Part shown: piece after piece, positions 23,588-30,477 of the stretch
Layout of the letters: every line of letters starts with the position of its first letter
How positions within the stretch are numbered: position 1 is the first letter of the stretch
From: DASVAL01 sp035649575
GTDB taxonomy: Bacteria > Planctomycetota > UBA1135 > UBA2386
Length of the DNA stretch: 37,065 bases
NCBI GenBank assembly: GCA_035649575.1
Contig: DASRJH010000081.1
Location: 1-37,065 of the forward strand
Direction: 5' to 3'
The notes under the pieces: model-generated
The model's database searches: none
The model's input: only the letters and a program-made list of their open reading frames with translations
What the model was told of the DNA's origin: nothing
Translations under genes and position numbers: made by a program

Positions 23588-26500
23588 ATGGCACTACGAG
23601 GAGATCTTGCGAGTGTAGATCTGGCACAGGTGTTCCAGATGCTGGCCCTCAATCGGAAGGTCGGTCTCTTGAGCATCCAGTCCGCCAGGATGTGGAAGGT
23701 CCTCTACTTCGACCAACGAGGAGTGACCGTCCACCACAACGTGCACCTCGTACTCGATCGTGTGGTCGCGGGGCTCGTGCGCACGGGGCGTCTGAGTGCC
23801 GCCGCCGTCGACGAGGTGCGCGATCACGCCGCGCGCGAGGGGCGGCCGCTGACGGACAGCCTGTTGGCCGGCGGCTATCTCGAAGCGAGCGAACTCGAGG
23901 AGCAGTATCGCACCGAGATCGAGGAGGACATCTACTCGCTCTTCTTCTGCCGCGACGCCAAGTTCGAGTTCCACGAAGCCGCCAAGAGTCTCGAAGGGTA
24001 TGTCGGGGCGGTCGACGAGCGTTTCTTCTTCAACTGCGACAGCGTGATCATGGAGGCCGCTCGACGCATCGACGAGTGGGCCTACATCAGCCAGGGCGTG
24101 CCGAACGTCACGGAACTGTTCGTCGCCACGGCGGAGTCGGTCGATGCAAACCAGTTCGGTCCCGATGGGCCCGCGATCTTCGAGCTGTTGGACGGGCGGC
24201 GAAACTGCGCGCGGATCATCGAGATGACGGGCCTGTCGACCTTCCAGGTCTGCAAGGTCATCAGCAACCTGCTCGAGGCCGGAGCGATCGCACCGTTGGC
24301 CTCGAGCGAGCTGCTGCCGCTCGCCAAGGAGTGTCTCGGTGAGGGCCGGCTGCAGGACGCGATCAATCTGTACGAGCGTGCGATCGCACAGGGCATCGGC
24401 ATCCCGGAAGTCCATTCGCTGGCCGCGAAGGCCTACCAGGCTGCCGAGCAGTTCGAGAACGCGATCTACCACCTCGAGTGCGAGGCAGAGCATCGCAAGA
24501 ACCATGGCGATCGCGCGGGCGCGGCCAAGCGGCTGCTCGAGGTCAGGAACCTCGTGCCGACCGATCTGCAGGCGCGAGAGCGACTCGTCGATCTGACTCT
24601 CGGTGCTTCGAGGGTCTCTCTGCCCGACTTCGACCCGATCGCCGAGGGCAAGGAACTCGTGGATCTGCTGCTCGAGTTGGGGGACCTCGGGCGCGTGAGG
24701 ACCGTGCTCGAGCACTTGCTGCTGTGCGATCCGAGGGACCCGGATCTCAAGAAGGCGCTCGTCAACGTGCACCTGAAGGCCGGCGATCAGAAGCGCGTGA
24801 TGGAGCTCTACGAGTCCATCGCCGAAGACCTCGTCCGGCAGGGCAAGCCGCTCGAAGGTGTTGCCTACCTGCAGAAGGTCCTGCAGTTGGATCGCACGCG
24901 CGGCGACATCGCCGATCGCGTGCGCAAGCTCTACGAGTTCGACGAGCGGTCCAGGCGCCGCGGCCGAACGCTGAGCGGGCTCGCCGTGCTGTTCGTCCTC
25001 TTGCTGGGGTCCGGCTTCGGCTACTGGCTCTACAACGACTACGCCGAGAGCGAGTTCGCGACCATCGACGTGCGCGAGCAGCTCGCGCGCGAGGACTACG
25101 CAGCTGCCGCGAATGCCTATCAGACGTTCATGAGCACCTTCCCGCTGACGACGTCGGTCGCAACGGCCGAAGGCGAGCTGCAGAAGATCGAGGCGGCGCG
25201 GCAGCGCTACGAAGCGAGGAAGCAGGCAGAACGAGCCGCTCTCGATGCCGAGCTGAACAAGGTCCGCGAAGGCTACAAGCGCGAGTGGGCGCGGCATCGC
25301 GAGCAGTTCCTCGCGGGGCATCCCGAGGAAGCGATGCAGGCGCTGAACAAGGTGGTGGAGCTCGTGAAGCAGGCCGGCATGCCGCGCGACACGGCGTGGG
25401 CGCTCGAGCAGCAGGTCGAGCGATCGCACCAACGGCTCATGGAGTTCCTGGCCACTGCCGAGCAGCTGACGGCCGAGTACGATGTGCTGATCGCCGGTGG
25501 TGAGTGGCAGAAGGCGCGGGTGATCGCTTTGCGCCTGCATGCCGAGTTCGATGCAACGGCGAGTGCGCGACGCGTCGCGATCCCCGTGCTCGTCTCGACC
25601 GTGCCTGCGGGCGCGAGGCTGCTCAAGGACGGTGTTGTCCTCGAACAGACCGTTGGCGGCGAGAAGACACCCGTGATCACGCCGGCCGTCGTGTCCTGCT
25701 TCCCGGGGCAGAATGCGACTCTCGTGGCCGAGCGCGAAGGGTTCCAACCGCAGCAGGTCGCTCTCGACTGGAAACAGGAACAGATCGAGTTCGCGCTCGA
25801 GATCATGGCCGCCCGCCGCCTCGCGTTCGACTCGCCGGCGCAGACCGGCGTCGGCATCGGCGAAGGTTGGCTGGCCGTAGGGCTCCGGGGCGGCCGACTT
25901 GCCTTCGCTCGCAGCGACGGTACGGGGGACGTGAAGTTCCACGATCTGGACGGACTCCGGCAGGTCGATTCGGTGCCGGTCATCCAGAACGCGCGAGTGT
26001 TCTTCACCACGAACGAGAACACGATCGAGTGCATACCGCTCGAGCGTTCGCAAGAAGGCGGCAAGTGGCCGCTGACCGTAGCCGCTGGCTTCGGCACCGA
26101 GTTCACGGTCGACCAGGGACGCGTCGCCATCATCGACCGCGAGAACATGCTGCATTGCTGGGAGCAGGTGAGCGGCAGCCAGGCGTGGTCGTCTCCGATC
26201 GGGAGCACGCCTTCGGGTCCGTGCACGATCAAGGGCCGGCTCATCTACGTCGGCACGCTCGAAGGCCGCGTGCTGGTTTTCGATGCCTCCGATGGCAATC
26301 GCGTGGACACGCTGAAGAGCTCTGCCGGTCTCGTGACCCGCGTGCTCGCCGAGGGCGGCGTCCTGTATTTCGGGTGTGCGGACGGGACCATCCGTGCGGT
26401 GGAGGAATCGGATGGGCGCGTGGTGTGGACGCTGCCGCTGGGCCGCACGCTCACCGACGGCGAGATCGCCCTCGGCAAGACGGTCGTGCTCGCGATCGGT

Positions 26501-26797
26501 GCCGACAACCAGCTCGTCGCGATCGATCGGACGGCCGGCACGATCTCGAGCGAACTGCCCCTCAACGGCACACCGCAGCGCGGCCTGCGCGTGCGCGGCA
26601 ACCGGGCATTGGTGCAGCTGCGGCGGACGAAGGCCAAGTCGAGGCCGGCGCACGACGTGCTGCAGTCGATCCTGATCGACTCGATGACCGTGCAGTGGGA
26701 GCATGCCGACAGCGGCTTCACGCCGGGAGCGCCGGGCATGGACGAATTCGTCGTCGGCATGCCGACTGCGGATGGCGAGGTGATCTTGATCCGCTAG
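23588..26797 (+). CDS. Transmembrane PATAN(DUF4388)-TPR-PEGA-propeller protein
   Basis: 1069 residues. Order: an N-terminal PATAN/DUF4388 domain (1-130; GDLASVDLAQVFQMLALNRKVGLLSI is the hallmark opening); a winged-helix-like segment typical of DUF4388 proteins (195-235; IFELLDGRRNCARIIEMTGLS); TPR-like helices (245-450); one membrane helix (about 461-483) preceded by RSRRRGR, predicting N-in topology; a helical, partly coiled-coil region (490-660); a PEGA-like beta domain (667-735; STVPAGARLLKDGVVL); and a PQQ-like beta-propeller (745-1069; repeats such as RLIYVGTLEGRVLVFDASDG). The N half should be cytoplasmic and the propeller periplasmic. It heads the MglA/Roadblock gene block and may be its membrane sensor or scaffold (inference). 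Confidence 0.82.
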   Translation: MALRGDLASVDLAQVFQMLALNRKVGLLSIQSARMWKVLYFDQRGVTVHHNVHLVLDRVVAGLVRTGRLSAAAVDEVRDHAAREGRPLTDSLLAGGYLEASELEEQYRTEIEEDIYSLFFCRDAKFEFHEAAKSLEGYVGAVDERFFFNCDSVIMEAARRIDEWAYISQGVPNVTELFVATAESVDANQFGPDGPAIFELLDGRRNCARIIEMTGLSTFQVCKVISNLLEAGAIAPLASSELLPLAKECLGEGRLQDAINLYERAIAQGIGIPEVHSLAAKAYQAAEQFENAIYHLECEAEHRKNHGDRAGAAKRLLEVRNLVPTDLQARERLVDLTLGASRVSLPDFDPIAEGKELVDLLLELGDLGRVRTVLEHLLLCDPRDPDLKKALVNVHLKAGDQKRVMELYESIAEDLVRQGKPLEGVAYLQKVLQLDRTRGDIADRVRKLYEFDERSRRRGRTLSGLAVLFVLLLGSGFGYWLYNDYAESEFATIDVREQLAREDYAAAANAYQTFMSTFPLTTSVATAEGELQKIEAARQRYEARKQAERAALDAELNKVREGYKREWARHREQFLAGHPEEAMQALNKVVELVKQAGMPRDTAWALEQQVERSHQRLMEFLATAEQLTAEYDVLIAGGEWQKARVIALRLHAEFDATASARRVAIPVLVSTVPAGARLLKDGVVLEQTVGGEKTPVITPAVVSCFPGQNATLVAEREGFQPQQVALDWKQEQIEFALEIMAARRLAFDSPAQTGVGIGEGWLAVGLRGGRLAFARSDGTGDVKFHDLDGLRQVDSVPVIQNARVFFTTNENTIECIPLERSQEGGKWPLTVAAGFGTEFTVDQGRVAIIDRENMLHCWEQVSGSQAWSSPIGSTPSGPCTIKGRLIYVGTLEGRVLVFDASDGNRVDTLKSSAGLVTRVLAEGGVLYFGCADGTIRAVEESDGRVVWTLPLGRTLTDGEIALGKTVVLAIGADNQLVAIDRTAGTISSELPLNGTPQRGLRVRGNRALVQLRRTKAKSRPAHDVLQSILIDSMTVQWEHADSGFTPGAPGMDEFVVGMPTADGEVILIR

Positions 26798-26817
26798 CGG
26801 AGCGGCTCGGTGACGAC

Positions 26818-27921
26818 ATGCATCTGATCCAGCGGATGAAGGTGTGGAAGGACCTGAGACGGCTCGAACAGCGGGCCCGTGAGCATCCGTCTCCTTCCAC
26901 CTTCGTGGATCTGGGCCAGGTCTACATCAACCTCGAGATGCACGACAAGGCCGAACGCGTGGGCGAGGACGGGTTGACCCTGTTCCCGAAGTCCACCGAA
27001 CTGCGCCAGTTGCTCGAGTGCGCGCGTCGGGGGCTGCGCAGCAAGAAGGCGTTGACGCTGCGTGCCAAGCTCACGCGATCGCCGAGCGGCAAGCTCTTTC
27101 GCGAGCTCGCGCAGTTGTTCATCGAGCTCGGTGACACGGCGGCTCTGCATGCCACGTGTCAGGAATGGAGTATTCGCTTCCCGGACGATCCAGGTTCCTG
27201 GGTCGTGCAGGGACAAGCGCAGCTCATGAACTTCTATCGCGATCTCGCGGCACGCGAAGGGCACGAGGCCGTGCGCTGTCTGCAACGCGCGGTCACCATG
27301 AATCGCAAGGATGGACAGGCCCGTCGCTTGCTCGGCGAACTGCTCTACCGGATCGGCGCGGTTCGCGCTGCCGAGGAACATCTCGAAGCCGTGAAACAAC
27401 TCGCACCCGACGACATCGAGCTCGAAGCTCTGTTGCATCACGTGGCCGGGCTCGACGACTATGGGACCGACGTCGACGCGCTGCTCGCAGACGTGGAAAG
27501 GCACGGGTGCTTGCTGCATCCGTCCCTCGCAGCCGCGCCGAAGCCGGACGGCGACGAGGCGATGACCCGCGCGCGCGGCGGCCTCGCGCAGGTGTCGGAG
27601 ATCACGGGCGTGCGCAAGGCGACTTTCATCCGGGGCTCGAAAGCGCTCATCAAGGGCGCGATTCGCGACGGGCGCGATCCGTTCCTGCGCGTCGTTCGTG
27701 TGGTGGCCAAGGCAGCCCACCGGTTCGCCAAGCGGCTCGACATCGGCAACGCGAGCAAGACCGTCGTCGACTGCGACTTCGGCCACGTCTGCATCTGTGT
27801 CTACGGCGACGTGCTCGCCGCGGCGCAGTGCGACCGCGGCACCGACCTCGAACAAGTGATGGCCGATCTGCAGGAGCTCGTGGCGGGCGCTCTGCATTCG
27901 GTCGGGGAGAGCCACGAATGA
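26818..27921 (+). CDS. TPR protein with C-terminal Roadblock/LC7-like domain
   Basis: 367 residues, starting 20 bases after the large membrane protein. The first ~240 residues are TPR-like helical pairs (STFVDLGQVYINLEMHDKAERVGEDGL; KLFRELAQLFIELGDTAAL; EAVRCLQRAVTMNRKDGQARRLLGELLYRIGAVRAAEEHLEAVKQL). Residues ~252-360 fit a Roadblock/LC7 fold: a helix, then VRKATFIRGSKALIKG, a long helix (FLRVVRVVAKAAHRFAKRL), paired strands (KTVVDCDFGHVCICVYGDVLAAAQCD) and a closing helix (LEQVMADLQELVAG). Roadblock proteins bind Ras-like GTPases as dimers. The stop overlaps the next Roadblock gene (ATGA). The likely role is to bring the GTPase module to a partner through the TPRs. Confidence 0.75.
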   Translation: MHLIQRMKVWKDLRRLEQRAREHPSPSTFVDLGQVYINLEMHDKAERVGEDGLTLFPKSTELRQLLECARRGLRSKKALTLRAKLTRSPSGKLFRELAQLFIELGDTAALHATCQEWSIRFPDDPGSWVVQGQAQLMNFYRDLAAREGHEAVRCLQRAVTMNRKDGQARRLLGELLYRIGAVRAAEEHLEAVKQLAPDDIELEALLHHVAGLDDYGTDVDALLADVERHGCLLHPSLAAAPKPDGDEAMTRARGGLAQVSEITGVRKATFIRGSKALIKGAIRDGRDPFLRVVRVVAKAAHRFAKRLDIGNASKTVVDCDFGHVCICVYGDVLAAAQCDRGTDLEQVMADLQELVAGALHSVGESHE

Positions 27922-28277
27922 ACAAGATCCACGACGCGGTTGCCGACCTGCACCGGCTCCCCGGAGTCAAGGGCGCTGCGGTGCTGACCACCGATGGCAT
28001 GGTGGCCGCCCAGTCCTTCGACAAGACGCTGAACAGCGAGGTGGTGGTCGGATTGACCTCCTACCTGATGATGACGACGAAGCGGACGCTGGCCGAGGGC
28101 GGCCTCGGTGCGTGTTCCCAGTTCGTGCTGCACGCCACCAACGGCAAGGCCGTCTTCCTGACGCTCGAAGACTCCTACCTCGTCGTCCTGTTCGACCAGT
28201 TCGCCGATGTGTCGCAGGCCAGCAAGGAAGTCCAGGAGACGGCGCTGCGCATCCGCCGCGCGTCGCGCCTCGGCTAG
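27918..28277 (+). CDS. Roadblock/LC7-domain protein
   Basis: 119 residues from the ATG overlapping the previous stop. The whole protein is one Roadblock/LC7 domain: HDAVADLHRLPGVKGAAVLTTDGMVAAQSF, a central helix (SEVVVGLTSYLMMTTKRTLAEGG), strands (SQFVLHATNGKAVFLTLEDSYLVVLFD) and a final helix (ASKEVQETALRIRR). Such proteins dimerise and act as partners, GAPs or adaptors for small GTPases. It is the third gene of the block and is followed by a terminator-like hairpin before the MglA gene. Confidence 0.88.
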   Translation: MNKIHDAVADLHRLPGVKGAAVLTTDGMVAAQSFDKTLNSEVVVGLTSYLMMTTKRTLAEGGLGACSQFVLHATNGKAVFLTLEDSYLVVLFDQFADVSQASKEVQETALRIRRASRLG

Positions 28278-28302
28278 CCGGTCCCGACGCCGCCGGCTTT
28301 TT
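28276..28302 (+). terminator. Intrinsic terminator/attenuator between Roadblock and MglA genes
   Basis: AGCCGG (28276-28281) pairs with CCGGCT (28293-28298) over an 11-base loop, and five T residues follow (28298-28302). The stem starts inside the stop codon of the Roadblock gene. It would end or reduce transcription ahead of the GTPase gene, which starts 105 bases later. Confidence 0.6.
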
Positions 28303-28406
28303 GCACGCAGGCTCAAGGGCTCCAGGGGGCCCAGTCGATGAACCGATGTCGCCCGAGGGACTTCACACGGAGTCTCGAGCGATCAACTGCACCGACCCGC
28401 TGAACC

Positions 28407-29381
28407 ATGGTCCAGATCAACTTCGCGCTCAAAGAAGTCAACTGCAAGGTCGTCTTCTACGGCCCTGGGATGAGTGGCAAGACCACCAACCTGGAGATCG
28501 TCCACCAGAAGGCACCGGAGGAGAACAAGGGTGAGCTGACCTCGATCTCCACCGACGGTGACCGCACGCTGTTCTTCGACTTCATGCCGCTCGACCTGGG
28601 CAACGTGGCCGGCATGCGGACGAAGTTCCAGCTCTACACGGTGCCCGGCCAGGTCTACTACAACGCGACGCGCAAGCTCGTGCTGCAGGGCGTGGACGGC
28701 GTGATCTTCGTCGCGGACTCGGACCCCGAGAAGATCGACGAGAACATCGAGTCCTATGCGAACCTGATCGAGAACCTCACCGAATACGGCAAGGACATCC
28801 GCGAGCTGCCGCACGTCATCCAATACAACAAGCGCGACCTGCCGAACGCGATGCCGGTTGCGGAGCTCGACAAGCGGCTCAACAAGTTCGGCGTGCCGAC
28901 CTTCGAAGCCGTCGCCTACACGGGCGAAGGTGTCTTCCCGACGCTGAAGACGCTCGCCGCGATGGTGCTCGAGAGCATCGACAAGATCGATGGGCGCAAT
29001 CCGCGCAAGACGGTCGGCGCCAAGGCACCAGCCGCAGCAGCACCAGCGGGCCGGCCGGCACCGGCTCCAGCTCCGGCGGGCAAGGCACCACCACAGGCGC
29101 GGCCCGGCGTCGGGCGGCCTGCGCCTGCACCCGCACCGGCGGCTGCGAGGGGGGCGTCTCCCGCGTTGCTGCGCAAACCCGTGGCTGCGGCCGGTCGGCC
29201 GGCGCCGGCCGGCAGGCCGGGGCACGCCCCGGTCGCGAGGCGCGTGGCCGCCACGCCGGTCACCGCGCCGCCTGCAGCTCGCAAGGGTGGCGGCTTCGGA
29301 GTCCTGGTTGCACTGACCGTGCTGCTGTTGGTTGCCGCAGCAGGTGTCGCCTACCTCTTCCTCGGCAACCAAGCTGGATGA
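28407..29381 (+). CDS. MglA-type Ras-like GTPase with C-terminal membrane anchor
   Basis: 324 residues. Residues 1-195 are close to Myxococcus MglA: INFALKEVNCKVVFYGPG, P-loop GPGMSGKT (19-26), STDGDRTLFFDFMPLDLG with the intrinsic arginine finger Arg53, the MglA-specific TVPGQ (78-82, Thr in place of the usual Asp; Gln82), VIQYNKRDLPNA (NKRD 141-144) and EAVAYTGEGVFPTLK. MglA sets front-rear polarity in gliding bacteria. Unlike MglA, this protein continues with ~95 residues rich in Pro and Ala (200-293) and one hydrophobic helix (about 297-319; GVLVALTVLLLVAAAGVAYLFL), with only a few residues beyond. It should therefore be tail-anchored, GTPase in the cytoplasm. No strong Shine-Dalgarno is visible. 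Confidence 0.93.
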   Translation: MVQINFALKEVNCKVVFYGPGMSGKTTNLEIVHQKAPEENKGELTSISTDGDRTLFFDFMPLDLGNVAGMRTKFQLYTVPGQVYYNATRKLVLQGVDGVIFVADSDPEKIDENIESYANLIENLTEYGKDIRELPHVIQYNKRDLPNAMPVAELDKRLNKFGVPTFEAVAYTGEGVFPTLKTLAAMVLESIDKIDGRNPRKTVGAKAPAAAAPAGRPAPAPAPAGKAPPQARPGVGRPAPAPAPAAARGASPALLRKPVAAAGRPAPAGRPGHAPVARRVAATPVTAPPAARKGGGFGVLVALTVLLLVAAAGVAYLFLGNQAG

Positions 29382-29387
29382 GCCGCC

Positions 29388-29906
29388 ATGGCCGACAAGA
29401 AACCGATGTCTGCGAACGCCAAGCTCCGGCACGACCGGCTGACGTTCTACAAGAACGACGTCGACAAGATCGACAAGTTGCTCGCCGAGTTCCTCCGCCT
29501 GTCGGGCGCCAAGTGTGCGCTGCTGATCGACAAGGAGGGACACCTCGTGACGAAGCGTGGAGAGCTCCGCACCATCGACATCGATACGATCTCCGCGCTG
29601 GTGGCTGGCTCGTTCGCGGCAACCAAGGAGATGGCGCGGCTGCTCGGCGAGGAAGAGTTCACCGCGATGTTTCATCAAGGTGAGCGCGACAACATCCAGC
29701 TGTCGCTCGTCGGAGATCGCACGCTGCTGACGATTCTCTTCGACGACCGCACGACGGTCGGCATGGTGCGGCTCTACGCGACGGAAACCGCCAAGAAGCT
29801 CGCCGACATCCACCGCGAAGCGCTGGACCGCGGCGACCAGGATCCTGGCCTCGGTGACGGCTACGGCACGGACGCGAAGAAGACGCTCGACAAGTTGTTC
29901 GACTGA
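29388..29906 (+). CDS. MglB-like Roadblock protein (GTPase-activating partner)
   Basis: 172 residues, six bases after the GTPase stop. The Roadblock domain (about 22-145) closely follows MglB: KNDVDKIDKLLAEFLRLSGAKCALLIDKEGHLV, the IDIDTISALVAGSFAATKEMARLLGE helix, FHQGERDNIQLSLVGDRTLLTILFDDRTTVGMVRL. MglB dimers stimulate GTP hydrolysis by MglA, so this is the expected GAP of the neighbouring GTPase. The N-terminus has ~20 extra charged residues and the C-terminus ends in TLDKLFD, similar in position to the acidic MglB tail. The stop lies in a 12-base tandem repeat that repeats the codons for FD plus stop. Confidence 0.9.
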   Translation: MADKKPMSANAKLRHDRLTFYKNDVDKIDKLLAEFLRLSGAKCALLIDKEGHLVTKRGELRTIDIDTISALVAGSFAATKEMARLLGEEEFTAMFHQGERDNIQLSLVGDRTLLTILFDDRTTVGMVRLYATETAKKLADIHREALDRGDQDPGLGDGYGTDAKKTLDKLFD

Positions 29907-29954
29907 GTGTTCGACTGAGTGTTCGACTGACTGTTCGACGGTGTGTTCGAGCGC
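29895..29954 (+). repeat. 12-bp tandem repeat spanning the MglB-like stop codon
   Basis: The unit GTGTTCGACTGA recurs with a 12-base period from the last codons of the MglB-like gene. In frame it reads LFD-stop, VFD-stop, VFD-stop, LFDGVFERA-stop, giving three consecutive in-frame TGA stops (29904, 29916, 29928) and a TAG at 29958. The later units are imperfect. Confidence 0.85.
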
Positions 29955-30299
29955 GCGTAGCTCGGCCCAGCGCTGGCTGCGTGCAGCCCATCGCGGTGTT
30001 TCCGGCCCCGCGTTCGCACCAAGCCTGCAAAGAAAATCAGAAAACCTGCAGGCAGGTCCGGGCCGGCGTAGCGCCTCATGATTGTGCGAGCTTAGCCATT
30101 ATGGATGCTGCATCTGATACCAATTCGCAGTCATGATGCGACCGGCCACGGACGCAGTATCTCAAGCCTCCAACGCGAGTTCCGGTGAATCGCGGGCCCC
30201 GACGTGCCGATCCTGATATGTGGCCGGAGTTTCGGTGCGCACTTCGGTGTTGCCCTGGCCGGTCTTCCCTAACCAAAACCCTAACAAGGACAGAGCGTA
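29907..30299. other. Leader region of the lysine-rich gene; no CDS seen
   Basis: After the stop-codon repeats there is a small hairpin GGCTGCGTGCAGCC (29975-29988). An inverted repeat GCCTGCA/TGCAGGC follows (30023-30029 and 30047-30053) around an A-rich loop. The stretch is less GC-rich than the rest of the window. No protein-coding frame is convincing. It probably holds the end of the MglB-like transcript and the promoter and leader of the small gene at 30300. Confidence 0.5.
30286..30290 (+). promoter_or_regulatory. Shine-Dalgarno of the lysine-rich micro-gene
   Basis: AAGGA lies nine bases before the ATG at 30300, ideal spacing, in a locally A-rich context (CCCTAACAAGGACAGAG). It is among the clearer ribosome binding sites in the window and decides the start of a gene too short for ordinary gene finders. 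Confidence 0.65.
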
Positions 30300-30362
30300 A
30301 TGGCTAAGAAGAAGAAGGCGAAGAAGGCAAAGAAGGCCACCAAGAAGAAGGGCAAGAAGTAG
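30300..30362 (+). CDS. Lysine-rich 20-residue micro-protein
   Basis: ATG at 30300, TAG at 30360-30362. The product has 20 residues, 13 of them Lys, the rest Ala, Thr, Gly and the initiator Met, arranged as KKKK, KK, KK, KKK, KK blocks separated by Ala, Ala-Thr or Gly. It is preceded by a good Shine-Dalgarno and followed by a strong intrinsic terminator, so it looks like an independent gene rather than chance. The composition resembles the Lys/Ala-rich tails of histone H1-like (Hc1/Hc2) bacterial nucleoproteins or ribosome-associated peptides; nucleic-acid binding is an inference. No family assignment is possible at this length. Confidence 0.65.
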   Translation: MAKKKKAKKAKKATKKKGKK

Positions 30363-30425
30363 CCCTTTCCCCGGGGTGCCGTTGCTCCACCGCGACGGCT
30401 CCCCCCTCCCGGTCAACGACTCAGG

Positions 30426-30463
30426 ACGGGACTCGGCCCAGGGCCGTGTCCCGTTTTGTTGTT
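30426..30463 (+). terminator. Intrinsic terminator after the lysine-rich gene
   Basis: ACGGGAC (30426-30432) pairs with GTCCCGT (30448-30454), with inner pairing GGCC/GGCC around CAG, and is followed by TTTTGTTGTT. This is the strongest Rho-independent terminator seen in the window. It sits 63 bases past the micro-gene stop and 14 bases short of the 3' end of the oppositely oriented metG. Confidence 0.85.
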
Positions 30464-30477
30464 GGGCGGTCGAGCGC

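Noticed and set aside
23594..26704. A 1036-codon open frame on the minus strand
   Set aside because: It is the antisense of the PATAN-propeller gene, whose plus-strand protein has recognisable domains. The minus product is His/Arg/Leu-rich without motifs, as expected from a GC-rich shadow.
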